The translations under genes were made by a program, and so were the position numbers. From Bryobacterales bacterium (GTDB lineage Bacteria > Acidobacteriota > Terriglobia > Bryobacterales > Bryobacteraceae), in assembly GCA_947446025.1 (NCBI GenBank), contig CANFEY010000005.1, positions 57,668 to 121,667 on the forward strand: DNA of 64,000 nt. Reading direction: 5' to 3'. Of the stretch, positions 35,415 through 44,577 are shown piece by piece. The notes beneath the pieces are model-generated. The model searched no databases and had not been told where the DNA came from. It saw only the letters and a list, made by a program, of their open reading frames with translations. Each line of letters begins with the position of its first letter. Positions within the stretch are counted from its first letter, which is position 1.

Positions 35415-37040
35415 ATGCCGAATTCACGCCGTCGCAGTTACATTGCCGTTCCCGTCATCATTGCGGTTGGATCGCTCGCCGCTGGACTCTTCGCGGGCCG
35501 GAATGTTTCCGCCGCTACGCCCGCGGACGACGCCGCGACGCAGAGCCTCAAGACGTTCTCCGCCATCTATGAGGCGGTGGAGAAGAACTTCGCCGATGAG
35601 GTGAAGGCGGAGAAGTCCATCTACCAGGGGGCCATTCCGGCCATGCTGCGGACGCTGGATCCGCACTCCAATTTCTACGACCCGCGCGCGTTCCAGGAAA
35701 TGCGCGAAGGCCAGCGCGGCGAATACTTCGGCGTGGGCATGACGGTGGCGACGCGCAATAGCCAGACGATCGTGATTGCTCCGTTCCCCGGTTCGCCAGC
35801 GGCGAAGGCTGGGGTGCGTCCGGGCGACATGATCCAGATGGTCAACGACAAGAAGACCGAAGGGCTGACCACGACGGAAGTCGCTGATTTGCTGCGCGGG
35901 CAGCGCGGGACCAAGGTGCAGGTACAGGTGGGCCGCGAAGGCGTGGATACACCGGTGGTGTTCAATATCACGCGCGACGCGATTCCGCGGTTCGCGGTGA
36001 GCGGCGGCTTTTATGTGAAGCCGGGCGTGGCGTTCCTCAAGATCGAAAATTTCAGCAACGAAAACACCAGCCAGGAAATGGAAGCGAAGTTCAAAGCGCT
36101 GGGTGAGAAAAACCTGCAAGGCCTGGTGCTGGACTTGCGCGGCAATCCCGGCGGCCTGCTCAACGAAGGCGTTGCGGTGGCGGAACATTTCCTCAAGAAG
36201 GGCGACCTGATCGTGTTCCATCACGGGCGGAGCTCGCCGAACAAAAACTACACGGCGAAGTCGGATGGCGCGGGCCGCAACTACCCCGTGGTGGTGCTGG
36301 TGGACCGGTATTCGGCATCGGCGGCGGAGATCGTCAGCGGCGCATTGCAGGATCATGACCGCGCGTGGATTCTGGGAGAACCCACCTTCGGCAAGGGCTT
36401 GGTGCAGACGGTGTATCCGATGGGCGACAACACCGCGCTGGCGCTTACCACAGCGGGCTACTACACGCCCAGCGGCCGCTGGATTCAACGCGACTATACC
36501 AACATCAGCTTCCTCGATTACTACCAGCACACGAACCTGGACGAAAAGAATCTGCAGGACGTGAAGACCACGGATTCCGGCCGCACGGTGTACGGCGGCG
36601 GCGGCATTACACCGGATGAGAAATGGGAACCGGCCAAGCCGAATCCGTTCCAGATCGCGGTGCGGCGTAAGGACGCGTTCTTCAACTTCTCCGCCAAGTA
36701 TTTCGGCAAGCGAGATACGAAGCTGCCTTCGGGTTGGGCTCCGGACCAGGCCGTGGTAACGGAATTCAAGACCTTCCTGAAAGAGAAGGAAGTTGAGTTC
36801 ACGGATGCGGACTTCACCGCCAATCAGGACTGGATGCGCAGTGAACTGAAGCGCGAAATGTATGTGGCCGCGTTCAGCACCGATGAGAGCCTGGGCGTGC
36901 AGTACGAACAGGACCCTATGGTGTTGAAAGCGATCGAATCGATGCCTAAGGCCAAGGAACTGCTGGGCACGGCAAAGAACATGCTGGTGAAGCGGATGAA
37001 GGCCCAGGAGAGCGCTCCGCTGGTGGCCAAAGTTCGCTAG
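35415..37040 (+). CDS. ctpA: C-terminal processing protease (S41)
   Basis: 541-aa secreted or membrane-anchored serine protease. It has a signal anchor (~8-33), an N-terminal S41 segment (TLDPHSNFYDPRAFQEM), a PDZ domain (~95-180, GSPAAKAGVRPGDMIQMVND) and the S41 catalytic domain. The catalytic serine is within YSAS (300-302) of RYSASAAEIVSGALQDHD, and the base is Lys327 in EPTFGKGLVQ. A ~140-residue C-terminal extension follows the protease core. It is followed by guaA after 9 nt. Confidence 0.93.
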   Translation: MPNSRRRSYIAVPVIIAVGSLAAGLFAGRNVSAATPADDAATQSLKTFSAIYEAVEKNFADEVKAEKSIYQGAIPAMLRTLDPHSNFYDPRAFQEMREGQRGEYFGVGMTVATRNSQTIVIAPFPGSPAAKAGVRPGDMIQMVNDKKTEGLTTTEVADLLRGQRGTKVQVQVGREGVDTPVVFNITRDAIPRFAVSGGFYVKPGVAFLKIENFSNENTSQEMEAKFKALGEKNLQGLVLDLRGNPGGLLNEGVAVAEHFLKKGDLIVFHHGRSSPNKNYTAKSDGAGRNYPVVVLVDRYSASAAEIVSGALQDHDRAWILGEPTFGKGLVQTVYPMGDNTALALTTAGYYTPSGRWIQRDYTNISFLDYYQHTNLDEKNLQDVKTTDSGRTVYGGGGITPDEKWEPAKPNPFQIAVRRKDAFFNFSAKYFGKRDTKLPSGWAPDQAVVTEFKTFLKEKEVEFTDADFTANQDWMRSELKREMYVAAFSTDESLGVQYEQDPMVLKAIESMPKAKELLGTAKNMLVKRMKAQESAPLVAKVR

Positions 37041-37049
37041 ACTCAAAAG

Positions 37050-38786
37050 TTGATTCCACAAATTACCGTTCTGGACGCGGGCGGCCAGTACTGCCACTTG
37101 ATCGCGCGCAAGGTGCGTGACTTGGGTGTGTACGCTGAGGTCGCCGCCAGCGATACGCCTGCCTCTCAGCTCGCTGGACGCCGAGGCGTCATCATCTCCG
37201 GCGGCCCTTCGAGCGTCTACGATCCGGCGAGCCCCACCATTGATCCGGCGTTGTTGCGCGCGGGGATACCTGTGCTCGGGATTTGTTACGGGCAGCAGTT
37301 GATGGCACACTTGCTGGGCGGGCGCGTCGAAAAGGGCGAGCGCGGCGAATACGGCTTCGCGCAGTTCGATCCGGTGGCGTCTGGTTCCCTGCTGCGGGGC
37401 GTGAGCGGCAAGCAGCAGGTATGGATGTCGCACCGCGATACCGTGGTGGCGGCTCCCGAGGGGTTTGAAGTTTTGGGGAGCACGGCGACCTGTACCGTCG
37501 CGGCTATCGCGTCTCCCGAACGTGGCTTGTACGCCGTACAGTTTCATCCCGAAGTGGTCCACACAGAATGCGGTCCGCAGATCCTGTCGAATTTCGTGCG
37601 AGAGATTTGCGGCTGCACACAGGATTGGGACCCGGCGGGGCAACTGCAATCGCTGGAAGACCAAATCCGGCACGCGGCCGCGGGACGAAACGTCTTCTTT
37701 TTCGTCAGCGGCGGCGTGGATTCCACGGTCGCCTACACGTTGTGTTTGAAGGCGCTGGGCAAGGACCGAGTTCACGGCACCTACGTGGATACGGGGTTGA
37801 TGCGCGAAGGCGAGACCGAATTCGTCCGCGCCAATTTCCCGTCGCTGATCATTGAGGACGCACGCGAACAATTTCTGAACGCGCTCGAAGGACTGGCCGC
37901 GCCCGAAGCCAAACGCAACGCCATCGGCGAAGAATTCGTGCGCGTTCAGCAACGCATCCTCGAATCCGAGCACTATCTCAACGGCGACTGGGTTCTAGGC
38001 CAAGGCACCATTTATCCCGACACCATCGAATCCGGCGGCACCGCGAAAGCAGACCTCATCAAGACGCATCACAACCGCGTCGCTGGGATTCAAAAGTTGA
38101 TCGACGAGGGGCGCATCGTCGAGCCGCTGGCGTCGTTCTATAAAGACGAAGTGCGCGCCGTGGGCCGCCAACTCGGGTTGCCCGAGGCGCTGCTCGAACG
38201 CCATCCCTTCCCCGGACCCGGCTTGGCGATCCGTTGCCTGTGTGCGGAAGAAGGCGGCGTGGCGGAAAGGCTTGGCGACGGCTGGAAGCTGCCCGTGCGC
38301 TCGGTCGGCGTGCAAGGCGATTCGCGCACCTACCGCTCGGCGCTCGCGATCACCGAGTTCCCCGCCTCCGACGACGACACCGCGAGTCTGATCAACCGCA
38401 TGGACAGCATCAATCGCATCGTGGTCGCCGTGTGGACCGCGGAGGAGATCGGCAAGATGCAATCGGTCCCCAGTACGCTCACGGCGGAGCGTCTGGAACG
38501 CCTCCGCCACGCCGACGGCATCGTGCGCAGGCTGACGTTGGAGTCGGGCTTCGACAACGACGTGTGGCAGTTCCCGGTGGTGCTGATTCCCTTCGGCACG
38601 CCGGGGCGGCCGGATTCGGTCGTGCTGCGCCCCATCTATTCGGTGGACGGGATGACGGCTAGCGTGGTGCGCATGCCCGCCGAGTTGATGGCGAAGACGG
38701 TGCATGAGTTGCGCGCCCACACAGACATCGCGGGCGTGTTCTACGACATCACCAACAAGCCACCGGGCACCATCGAGTGGGAATAG
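37050..38786 (+). CDS. guaA: GMP synthase (glutamine-hydrolysing), eukaryote-like layout
   Basis: Converts XMP to GMP with glutamine and ATP. TTG start 9 nt after ctpA. The class I amidotransferase domain has nucleophile Cys79 (LGICYGQQ) and FHPEVVHT; the ATP pyrophosphatase P-loop is SGGVDSTVAY, and HPFPGPGLAIR precedes the dimerisation part. At 578 aa it is ~50 residues longer than common bacterial GuaA. After LAIR the sequence RCLCAEE, VGVQGDSRTY, then a second subdomain ending YDITNKPPGTIEWE, follows the order of vertebrate GMPS rather than that of E. coli GuaA. All catalytic motifs are intact. Confidence 0.94.
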   Translation: MIPQITVLDAGGQYCHLIARKVRDLGVYAEVAASDTPASQLAGRRGVIISGGPSSVYDPASPTIDPALLRAGIPVLGICYGQQLMAHLLGGRVEKGERGEYGFAQFDPVASGSLLRGVSGKQQVWMSHRDTVVAAPEGFEVLGSTATCTVAAIASPERGLYAVQFHPEVVHTECGPQILSNFVREICGCTQDWDPAGQLQSLEDQIRHAAAGRNVFFFVSGGVDSTVAYTLCLKALGKDRVHGTYVDTGLMREGETEFVRANFPSLIIEDAREQFLNALEGLAAPEAKRNAIGEEFVRVQQRILESEHYLNGDWVLGQGTIYPDTIESGGTAKADLIKTHHNRVAGIQKLIDEGRIVEPLASFYKDEVRAVGRQLGLPEALLERHPFPGPGLAIRCLCAEEGGVAERLGDGWKLPVRSVGVQGDSRTYRSALAITEFPASDDDTASLINRMDSINRIVVAVWTAEEIGKMQSVPSTLTAERLERLRHADGIVRRLTLESGFDNDVWQFPVVLIPFGTPGRPDSVVLRPIYSVDGMTASVVRMPAELMAKTVHELRAHTDIAGVFYDITNKPPGTIEWE

Positions 38787-38796
38787 CGCGAGGCGG

Positions 38797-39657
38797 CTAT
38801 TTCACAACGTAGCCGGCCCTAGCCCGCACGACCGCGCCACGGTGCTCACGCGCGGCCTGCGGCGCGACTTCCACTTTGATCTTGCGATTGCCTCCCGACT
38901 TTCCGGGCAGAGCGTAGTACAGGCTATAGCGGGAGCGCAAGCCAGCGATCATCTCCGCAAGGCTTGTGCCTGCGTCCGTCGTCTGTATCCAGTCACCCCC
39001 GGTTTGTTCCACGATCTTGCGGACGCCCATGTCCTTTCCGCCCGGGTAGACATTCTTGCCGGGACGGGCGACGAATATGCCGAGCGCCACCGCGTCCACG
39101 TCCCAAAGCGGGCGGACGGCGTTGTCGTAACCGGCACCGCCCTTGTCATCCGTCACAATCACCACAGCTCGGCGGCCGTGGCGCTCGGCCTGCCAACGGA
39201 ACGGTTCCGCCGACTGCGCCAGGGATTTTTGAATATTGGAGCACCCGGTAAACTTACCCTGCAGAGCCTGGTATCGGATCGACTTCTCCGCAACGCCGAA
39301 GTCTTCGGTGAAATCTGCAATCAAAGCGGCGTCACAGTCGAAGGTCATGACGGCAACGCGATCACCGCGTTGTAGTTGACTCAACGCTTGACGGGCGATC
39401 ATTGCTACCTGCTCGATCACCGGGCGCATGCTGGTACTGGTATCAAGCAGCAGGATCACGTCGAGTGTTTCCTCGGTGTGGCCGAAGTTCACAATGGGCT
39501 GTGGCCTCCCATCATCACGGACGCGGAAATCGTCCGCCCGAAGGTTCTCCACCGGGCGACCGCCCTGCCGAACCTCCACATCCACATGCACCAACGCGAC
39601 GTCGCCGCGGAAATCGGGGGCCTGCGTGAATATCAGAAGCAGAAGGGTTACTCGCAT
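38797..39657 (-). CDS. Secreted VWFA-domain protein
   Basis: 286 aa from the Met at 39657. A short signal peptide (MRVTLLLLIFTQA) precedes a beta region (VDVEVRQGGRPVENLRADDF) and a von Willebrand A domain with a MIDAS motif LLLDTSTSM at ~66-72 and a later TDDKGG. This is the acidobacterial VWFA-related protein type, of unknown role. It ends 10 nt from guaA on the opposite strand. Confidence 0.85.
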   Translation of the reverse strand: MRVTLLLLIFTQAPDFRGDVALVHVDVEVRQGGRPVENLRADDFRVRDDGRPQPIVNFGHTEETLDVILLLDTSTSMRPVIEQVAMIARQALSQLQRGDRVAVMTFDCDAALIADFTEDFGVAEKSIRYQALQGKFTGCSNIQKSLAQSAEPFRWQAERHGRRAVVIVTDDKGGAGYDNAVRPLWDVDAVALGIFVARPGKNVYPGGKDMGVRKIVEQTGGDWIQTTDAGTSLAEMIAGLRSRYSLYYALPGKSGGNRKIKVEVAPQAAREHRGAVVRARAGYVVK

Positions 39658-39762
39658 GGAGCTACCCGTGCAACTCTGTTGCAACTATCCGAAAACGCCT
39701 ATCGAAACGGAGATAGTCCTCAATCGATACTTCGGCGATTGCACCCATTGTCAACGTGTAGC

Positions 39763-40050
39763 CTAGCTCCTCATGCGTGCCCACCATCTGTGTAGGCCGG
39801 ATCGGACGGTGCGCCAAATCCGGTCGAGCGTTTCGCGGCCCAGCAGAAACCCGGCCAGCAGGATGCAAACCTCAGGTAGCCCCAGTGCCAGCAGGGAGGA
39901 AGCGCCCGCCTTGATCCATACAGGCCAGTTCGTGACGAGCACGAATGGGATCAGCGCGGGGCTGAGACAGCCAATCGCGAGAAACAGCCAGCCACTTAGT
40001 TCCCGTGGTCGCATCCAAAAAAGAGAGCGCGGAGGCGGACTGAGGTCCAC
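39763..40050 (-). CDS. Small membrane protein of unknown function
   Basis: 95 aa with two hydrophobic helices (~18-40, WLFLAIGCLSPALIPFVLV; ~46-70, IKAGASSLLALGLPEVCILL) and a basic end (RIWRTVRSGLHRWWARMRS). No recognised family. The position between other small minus-strand genes and the membrane pattern make coding plausible, but there is no homology to lean on. Confidence 0.5.
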   Translation of the reverse strand: MDLSPPPRSLFWMRPRELSGWLFLAIGCLSPALIPFVLVTNWPVWIKAGASSLLALGLPEVCILLAGFLLGRETLDRIWRTVRSGLHRWWARMRS

Positions 40051-40076
40051 AACCGCGCCCTTGGGAACGATCCTAA

Positions 40077-40637
40077 CTACTTGCCCTTACCGCCGCCGGG
40101 AGCGCCTTTGCCTTTACCGCCGCCGCGGCCTTGGCTGGACGGGGGGACGAGCTTCGCCACGCGCAGGTAGACTGCCATCTGCCCGTACATTTCTTCACTG
40201 TGGACCAGGTTGCCCCAGAGCACGGCGTTCAACGGTTGCGGGCCACCGAACGCGGCGGCTTTGGCCTCGTCGTGATTGGCGGCGTTGATGCTGGCATAGG
40301 CCGCGTCGCACAGCTCGAAGGACTTCTTCAGGGCGGCGACCAGTTCTGCTTTGGTGGTCATGCCGCGCTCGGCGTTCAGCTGTGTGGGCGTGCCGGCGAC
40401 GGTGCCGCAGCTACCGGCTTGCGCGTCGGCGATGTGGCCGATCACGGCGGCGAAGGTGCGCGAGCCGTCACCGGGGACCAGCGTGTACTGGGCTTCAGGC
40501 ATTTCGTCGGCACCGGCGGTGATCTTGGTTTTCTGCTGGGCGTAATTGCGCTGGATGGCGGCCACCGAAGCGGCAGCATCCTGCGCATAGGCGGCGAGCG
40601 AGCAGGCCGCGAGTGAGATTAGTAGAGAATATCGCAT
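40077..40637 (-). CDS. Secreted DinB-family protein
   Basis: 186 aa with a signal peptide (MRYSLLISLAACSLAAYAQ) and the four-helix DinB pattern: FAAVIGHIADAQ (metal His in helix 2) and NLVHSEEMYGQMAVYLRVA (second His), followed by LVPPSS. The C-terminal ~25 residues are Gly/Lys-rich. A third metal His is not obvious (TFAAVIGHI supplies one). Exported DinB proteins of this kind are frequent in Acidobacteria; function unknown. Confidence 0.85.
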   Translation of the reverse strand: MRYSLLISLAACSLAAYAQDAAASVAAIQRNYAQQKTKITAGADEMPEAQYTLVPGDGSRTFAAVIGHIADAQAGSCGTVAGTPTQLNAERGMTTKAELVAALKKSFELCDAAYASINAANHDEAKAAAFGGPQPLNAVLWGNLVHSEEMYGQMAVYLRVAKLVPPSSQGRGGGKGKGAPGGGKGK

Positions 40638-40657
40638 GGGTCCATTATCCCTGACTG

Positions 40658-41185
40658 CTACTGCTTGGGCGCGCCCTTGGGGGCCGCCGGAGCGTTGATC
40701 GCGCCTTCGTCCCAGTGCTCATCGGCCTTGCCGTCCACGAAGCGCCACATGTCGTAGTGCGTAGTCGTGTACATCTGGCCGGGGTTGCGCGGGTCGGGGC
40801 GTTCGACGCGGTTCATGACGGCGACCAAGTCACCTTGCGCGAGCACCGCGACGATCTTCGGGTTGTAATCCTTGGTGCTGGCTGGGATCTGCTTCGCCTT
40901 GCTGAACTTCGAAAACGCGTCCATCACGGTCTGCCGGCCCGAGGCGAAGCCGGGGTTGTGCTGGATGTATTTTTCAGTGAGCCACTTGGGCGCTTCGTCC
41001 CAATGCCCGTAGGCAAGCAGGTCGAATACAATGTGCATGGCCGCCTGCTTGTTGCGGTGCAGCACGGGATCTTTGTCGGTAAAGAGCGGCGCGGGGTCGT
41101 CGGCTCCGGTGACCGGGGCGGCTTGCCCGTACAGCGCCACGAAGGCGGCGGCTGCAAGACTGGCGAGGATGAGGATGCGTTTCAT
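40658..41185 (-). CDS. Secreted SnoaL/NTF2-like protein
   Basis: 175 aa with a signal peptide (MKRILILASLAAAAFVALYG). YIQHNPGFASGRQTVMDAFS and VMNRVERPDPRNPGQMYTTT with HYDMWRFVDGKADEHWDE are typical of SnoaL-like proteins (polyketide-cyclase fold), here probably a ligand-binding or small hydrolase-like protein. It precedes the DinB gene by 20 nt on the same strand and is probably its operon partner. Confidence 0.85.
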   Translation of the reverse strand: MKRILILASLAAAAFVALYGQAAPVTGADDPAPLFTDKDPVLHRNKQAAMHIVFDLLAYGHWDEAPKWLTEKYIQHNPGFASGRQTVMDAFSKFSKAKQIPASTKDYNPKIVAVLAQGDLVAVMNRVERPDPRNPGQMYTTTHYDMWRFVDGKADEHWDEGAINAPAAPKGAPKQ

Positions 41186-41245
41186 GGGTACTATCGTTAG
41201 CCAAGGGCGGGGGTGGTGTCAAGCGGACGGTTACAATAGAACCAG

Positions 41246-44191
41246 ATGAGCAAACGCGGATTTGCGGCGGGTCTGATCTTGATAGCGGGAGTGCTAGCCG
41301 CGAAGGAGCCACTGCTCGAATGCGGGTCCTACATCGTCAAGGCGCAGGAGGAAGCCTTCCTCCACTTGCAGTACTCCGTGCGCCGGGCCGCGGTGCGGCG
41401 CTCTGTGGCGGATGTAGCGGAACTGCGCACCGCGCGCGCCAACGTGGATGTTGGGGAAATCGCGGTCATCGGGTCGGGCAACGGCGTCGTGGGGCTACGG
41501 AATCCGTTCGACTTGGTCTCGAAGACAGTCACCTTCACGCCCGATGGCGCGGGCTACAAAGTGGAATCCGGCGCCGACACCTTCGACTCCGCGGCGTCCA
41601 TCAATTCCACCAAGCTGGCGCTCGAGGACGACGACACCGAACGCATCGCGCTTCCCTTCCCCTTCAAGTTCTACGGGACCACCTACACGGACGCCTTCGT
41701 GAACTCCAACGGGTCGGTCAGCTTCACCGCCGGGGACCTCGACTACAGCGGCGCTTTCGGGCACTTCGCGGCGGGCCCGCCGGCCATCGCCGGATTGTTC
41801 ACGGACCTCAATCCGCCATCGTCCTTGAACGGCGTGCGGCTGCTGCGCGAGCCCGGCCGCGTGGTCGTCACCTGGGACAACGTGCTGCTGGCAACGGACA
41901 ATTTCTCCTCCGCGGGGCAGACGTTTCAGATCCGGTTTTACCCATCGGGCAGGATCGAGCTTACCTACACAACGGCCAGCGCCACCGTGGATAAGGCGGT
42001 GACCGGCCTGAATCCGGGCGGGCTGCAGCCGGTGACGCTGGTGGACCTGAGCACCGGTCCGGGGAGCTTCACCACCGGGATCGCCGAATCCTTCACATCC
42101 ACATCGCGGCCGGAGGTCGACATGATGGCCGCGGCGCAACGCTTTTATCAGACCCACGACGACACCTATGACTACCTGGTGGTTTACAACGCAATGGGGA
42201 TCGCGGCGGATGCGGGTGTGGTGGCGTATGAGGTGACGACGCGCAGTTCCGGCGAAGGGTATGGAGACACAGCCATCGACGTCGGGCTGGAGTATGGATC
42301 GAAACGGCGCTTGCAGGCCGCGCTGAATCTGGGGCCGACGGCGCAGTATCCCGTCGACCCCTTCGCGCCGGTGCCCAGCCGTGGGACCATCGGCGATACG
42401 CCGGTGTCGATTTTGGCGCACGAGGCCGGACACTTGTTCCTGGCGCTGGTGAGTGTACCGTCGCCGACCAGTTCGACGATTCCGCCGATGCTGGGAGCGG
42501 GTCTGGCACATTGGGCGTTTCCGTTCAACAGCGATGCATCGGTGCTGGAAGGTAATCGGATTGAAGACCAGGGACCGGCGGCGAATCCGCGTTACCGGAC
42601 CACGGCCACGGTGCAGCGCTACTCAGCGCTGGATCAGTATTTGATGGGCCTCCGCGAGCCGCGGGATGTGCCGCCTACGTTCGCGGTGCTGAATTCCGGG
42701 TTCCCGAATTCGCGCGGGCCGCTGAGCGGCGCGACGTTTAACGGGACGCGGCTGGATATTCCGGTGGAGAACGTAATCAAGGCCGCTGGCCGCCGGACTC
42801 CGGATTCGACCGTTGCGCAGCGGAACTTCCGTTTTGCGTTCGTGATGGTGGTGGATGAGAACGCCGACATCTCAGCCGGGACGCCAGCCGCCGCGGCGAT
42901 CGCGCAGGTGGACGCGTACCGCAGGGCGTTCGAGACGTTCTATGCGAGCGCGACGGATTCCCGAGGCAGCATCTCCACCACGTTGCGGCGGGGGGCGGAG
43001 TTGTCGCTGGCTCCCATGGGCGGCGTGACGCTGAACGGGAATGGCGTTGCATCGCTGGAGTTGGCCTCGGCGGCTACCACGCCGCTGAGCTTCGCGATTG
43101 AGGCTCCGCTGGGCGTCGTAATCGCGCCCGCCAGCGTGACCATTCCAGCCGGAGCGAGGCGCGTCGAATTCAACGTGAGCGGAGCGCGCGTGGGTGTGGA
43201 GGAATTGCGGGCAGTGCCCAGCAGCACGGCCTATCATCCCGCAGTGGCGCGCGTGCAGGTGCGTCCGCAAGCGGAACTCCGGACGGTCGTGGCAAGCGGA
43301 GATCTGCAACTGGCCGGGTCGGGAACATTGCAGCCAGTGGTGGCTCGGGTGGTGGATGAGAATAAGGTGCCGTATTCGAATCAGCCCCTGAACGTCAGCG
43401 TGGGGGGCGGCGGGACGGTGAACTTGACCACGGCGACGACCAACGCTTTCGGTGAGGCCGCGTTCACCTGGACGCCCACCAGCGGCAGCTTCAACACGCT
43501 CACCTTCAGCATTCCTGGAGTCCCCCAGTCCTCGGCGGTAGCGACGGCCCTGGGACTGCCTGGGGTCTCGAACGGCGGGGTGGTCAATGGAGCATCGTTT
43601 GCTGCACCCATTGCTCCGGGCGGCTTCGCCAGCATCTTCGGCGGCAGCCTGGCGGGCGGCGTGCGAGCAACGGGCGTGGGTCCAAATTTCCCGACGGTGC
43701 TGGGCGGAGTGCGCGTGTCCATCAATGGGACCGGCGTGCCGCTGTACTATGTGTCGGACGCGCAGATCAATTTTGTCGTTCCCGTCAGCATTTCGCCGGG
43801 AACGCGGCAACTTCTTGTCGAGACTTCGCTGGGGCAGTCCGAGCAATTTCCCATTACCGTGGCCGCAAGTGCACCGGGGATTTTCCTGGTCGGCGGGAAT
43901 GGGGCGGTGGTGGTGGCGGGTACGGGGCTGCTGACGCAGGCGCGCCCGGTGAAGCCGGGAGAGTTCCTGGAGATCTACTGCACCGGCCTAGGCCTGGGTC
44001 CAGCGGCCACAGTGACTATTGGGGGCATTTCGGCGCAGGTCCTATATACAGGCTCCGCGACGATGCAGGGGCTGCAGCAAGTAAACGTGCGCATGCCTGA
44101 GGGAGTATCCCCCGGTTCGCGGGCACTAGTCCTGTCTGTAGGTGGCACTCAGGCAAATACCGTACAAGTCCAGGTCACCTCTGGCCCCTGA
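41246..44191 (+). CDS. Large secreted protein with metallopeptidase-like motif and Solibacter C-terminal domain
   Basis: 981 aa with a signal peptide (~1-19). Residues ~115-280 form a nidogen-like beta region (FKFYGTTYTDAFVNSNGSVS, QIRFYPSGRIELTY). At 392-396 there is HEAGH (SILAHEAGHLFLAL), a gluzincin/metzincin-type zinc motif; a third ligand is not certain. An Ig-like (Big) domain follows at ~675-760. Residues ~770-980 are the Solibacter-type C-terminal domain (GGVVNGASFAAPIAPGGFAS, YVSDAQINFVVP, EIYCTGLG), known as TIGR03437 to my memory. It probably acts outside the cell on protein or surface material. The flagellar operon starts 20 nt downstream. Confidence 0.8.
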   Translation: MSKRGFAAGLILIAGVLAAKEPLLECGSYIVKAQEEAFLHLQYSVRRAAVRRSVADVAELRTARANVDVGEIAVIGSGNGVVGLRNPFDLVSKTVTFTPDGAGYKVESGADTFDSAASINSTKLALEDDDTERIALPFPFKFYGTTYTDAFVNSNGSVSFTAGDLDYSGAFGHFAAGPPAIAGLFTDLNPPSSLNGVRLLREPGRVVVTWDNVLLATDNFSSAGQTFQIRFYPSGRIELTYTTASATVDKAVTGLNPGGLQPVTLVDLSTGPGSFTTGIAESFTSTSRPEVDMMAAAQRFYQTHDDTYDYLVVYNAMGIAADAGVVAYEVTTRSSGEGYGDTAIDVGLEYGSKRRLQAALNLGPTAQYPVDPFAPVPSRGTIGDTPVSILAHEAGHLFLALVSVPSPTSSTIPPMLGAGLAHWAFPFNSDASVLEGNRIEDQGPAANPRYRTTATVQRYSALDQYLMGLREPRDVPPTFAVLNSGFPNSRGPLSGATFNGTRLDIPVENVIKAAGRRTPDSTVAQRNFRFAFVMVVDENADISAGTPAAAAIAQVDAYRRAFETFYASATDSRGSISTTLRRGAELSLAPMGGVTLNGNGVASLELASAATTPLSFAIEAPLGVVIAPASVTIPAGARRVEFNVSGARVGVEELRAVPSSTAYHPAVARVQVRPQAELRTVVASGDLQLAGSGTLQPVVARVVDENKVPYSNQPLNVSVGGGGTVNLTTATTNAFGEAAFTWTPTSGSFNTLTFSIPGVPQSSAVATALGLPGVSNGGVVNGASFAAPIAPGGFASIFGGSLAGGVRATGVGPNFPTVLGGVRVSINGTGVPLYYVSDAQINFVVPVSISPGTRQLLVETSLGQSEQFPITVAASAPGIFLVGGNGAVVVAGTGLLTQARPVKPGEFLEIYCTGLGLGPAATVTIGGISAQVLYTGSATMQGLQQVNVRMPEGVSPGSRALVLSVGGTQANTVQVQVTSGP

Positions 44192-44211
44192 CGTGCATCT
44201 TCCACGCTGTC

Positions 44212-44577
44212 ATGGCTGACGGCATCTTTCCTACTAGCTCCGCTCTCACCGTTGGAACCAACAATCTGGCGCGCTACCTCGACCTGCTCAGCGCGCGGCA
44301 GAAGCTGGTGGCGTCGAACTTGGCCAACGCGGATACCGCCGGGTACCACACACAAGATATCGACTTCCAATTCGAATATATGAGTTTGGTGAAGGGGCAA
44401 CAGCCTCAGACCATGGAGCCGCAGGGCCTCTACGAAAAACCCGACGGCAACAACGTAAGCGTGGACCGCGAGGCCCGCCTGCTGGCGGAGAACACCATCC
44501 GTTTCAACCTGGTATCCACTTTGGTACGCGGCAATCTCGAATCGATCCGCAAGGCGATCCACGAAGGGAGATCCTGA
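44212..44577 (+). CDS. flgB: Flagellar basal-body rod protein FlgB
   Basis: 121-aa proximal rod subunit. It begins with a helix followed by LDLLSARQKLVASNLANADT and AGYHTQDIDF, the rod/hook N-terminal signature, and ends in VRGNLESIRKAIHEGRS. First gene of the flagellar operon; no clear promoter could be assigned upstream. The stop overlaps the flgC start by one base (TGATG). Confidence 0.95.
   Translation: MADGIFPTSSALTVGTNNLARYLDLLSARQKLVASNLANADTAGYHTQDIDFQFEYMSLVKGQQPQTMEPQGLYEKPDGNNVSVDREARLLAENTIRFNLVSTLVRGNLESIRKAIHEGRS

Noticed and set aside
35424..37973. 849-codon open frame antisense to ctpA and guaA
   Set aside because: It is entirely opposite two intact, well-conserved genes, its protein is His/Arg/Ala-rich as expected from the complement of GC-rich codons, and no domain is recognisable.
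39662..39748. 28-codon frame MGAIAEVSIEDYLRF...
   Set aside because: The first residues faintly recall Uma2-type starts, but it is too short, has no ribosome-binding site, and sits in a gap without other evidence.
44142..44157. Possible sigma54 site before flgB (TGGCAC...)
   Set aside because: TGGCAC is present but the second element is CAAAT instead of TTGCA at the required spacing, and it lies inside the upstream gene.
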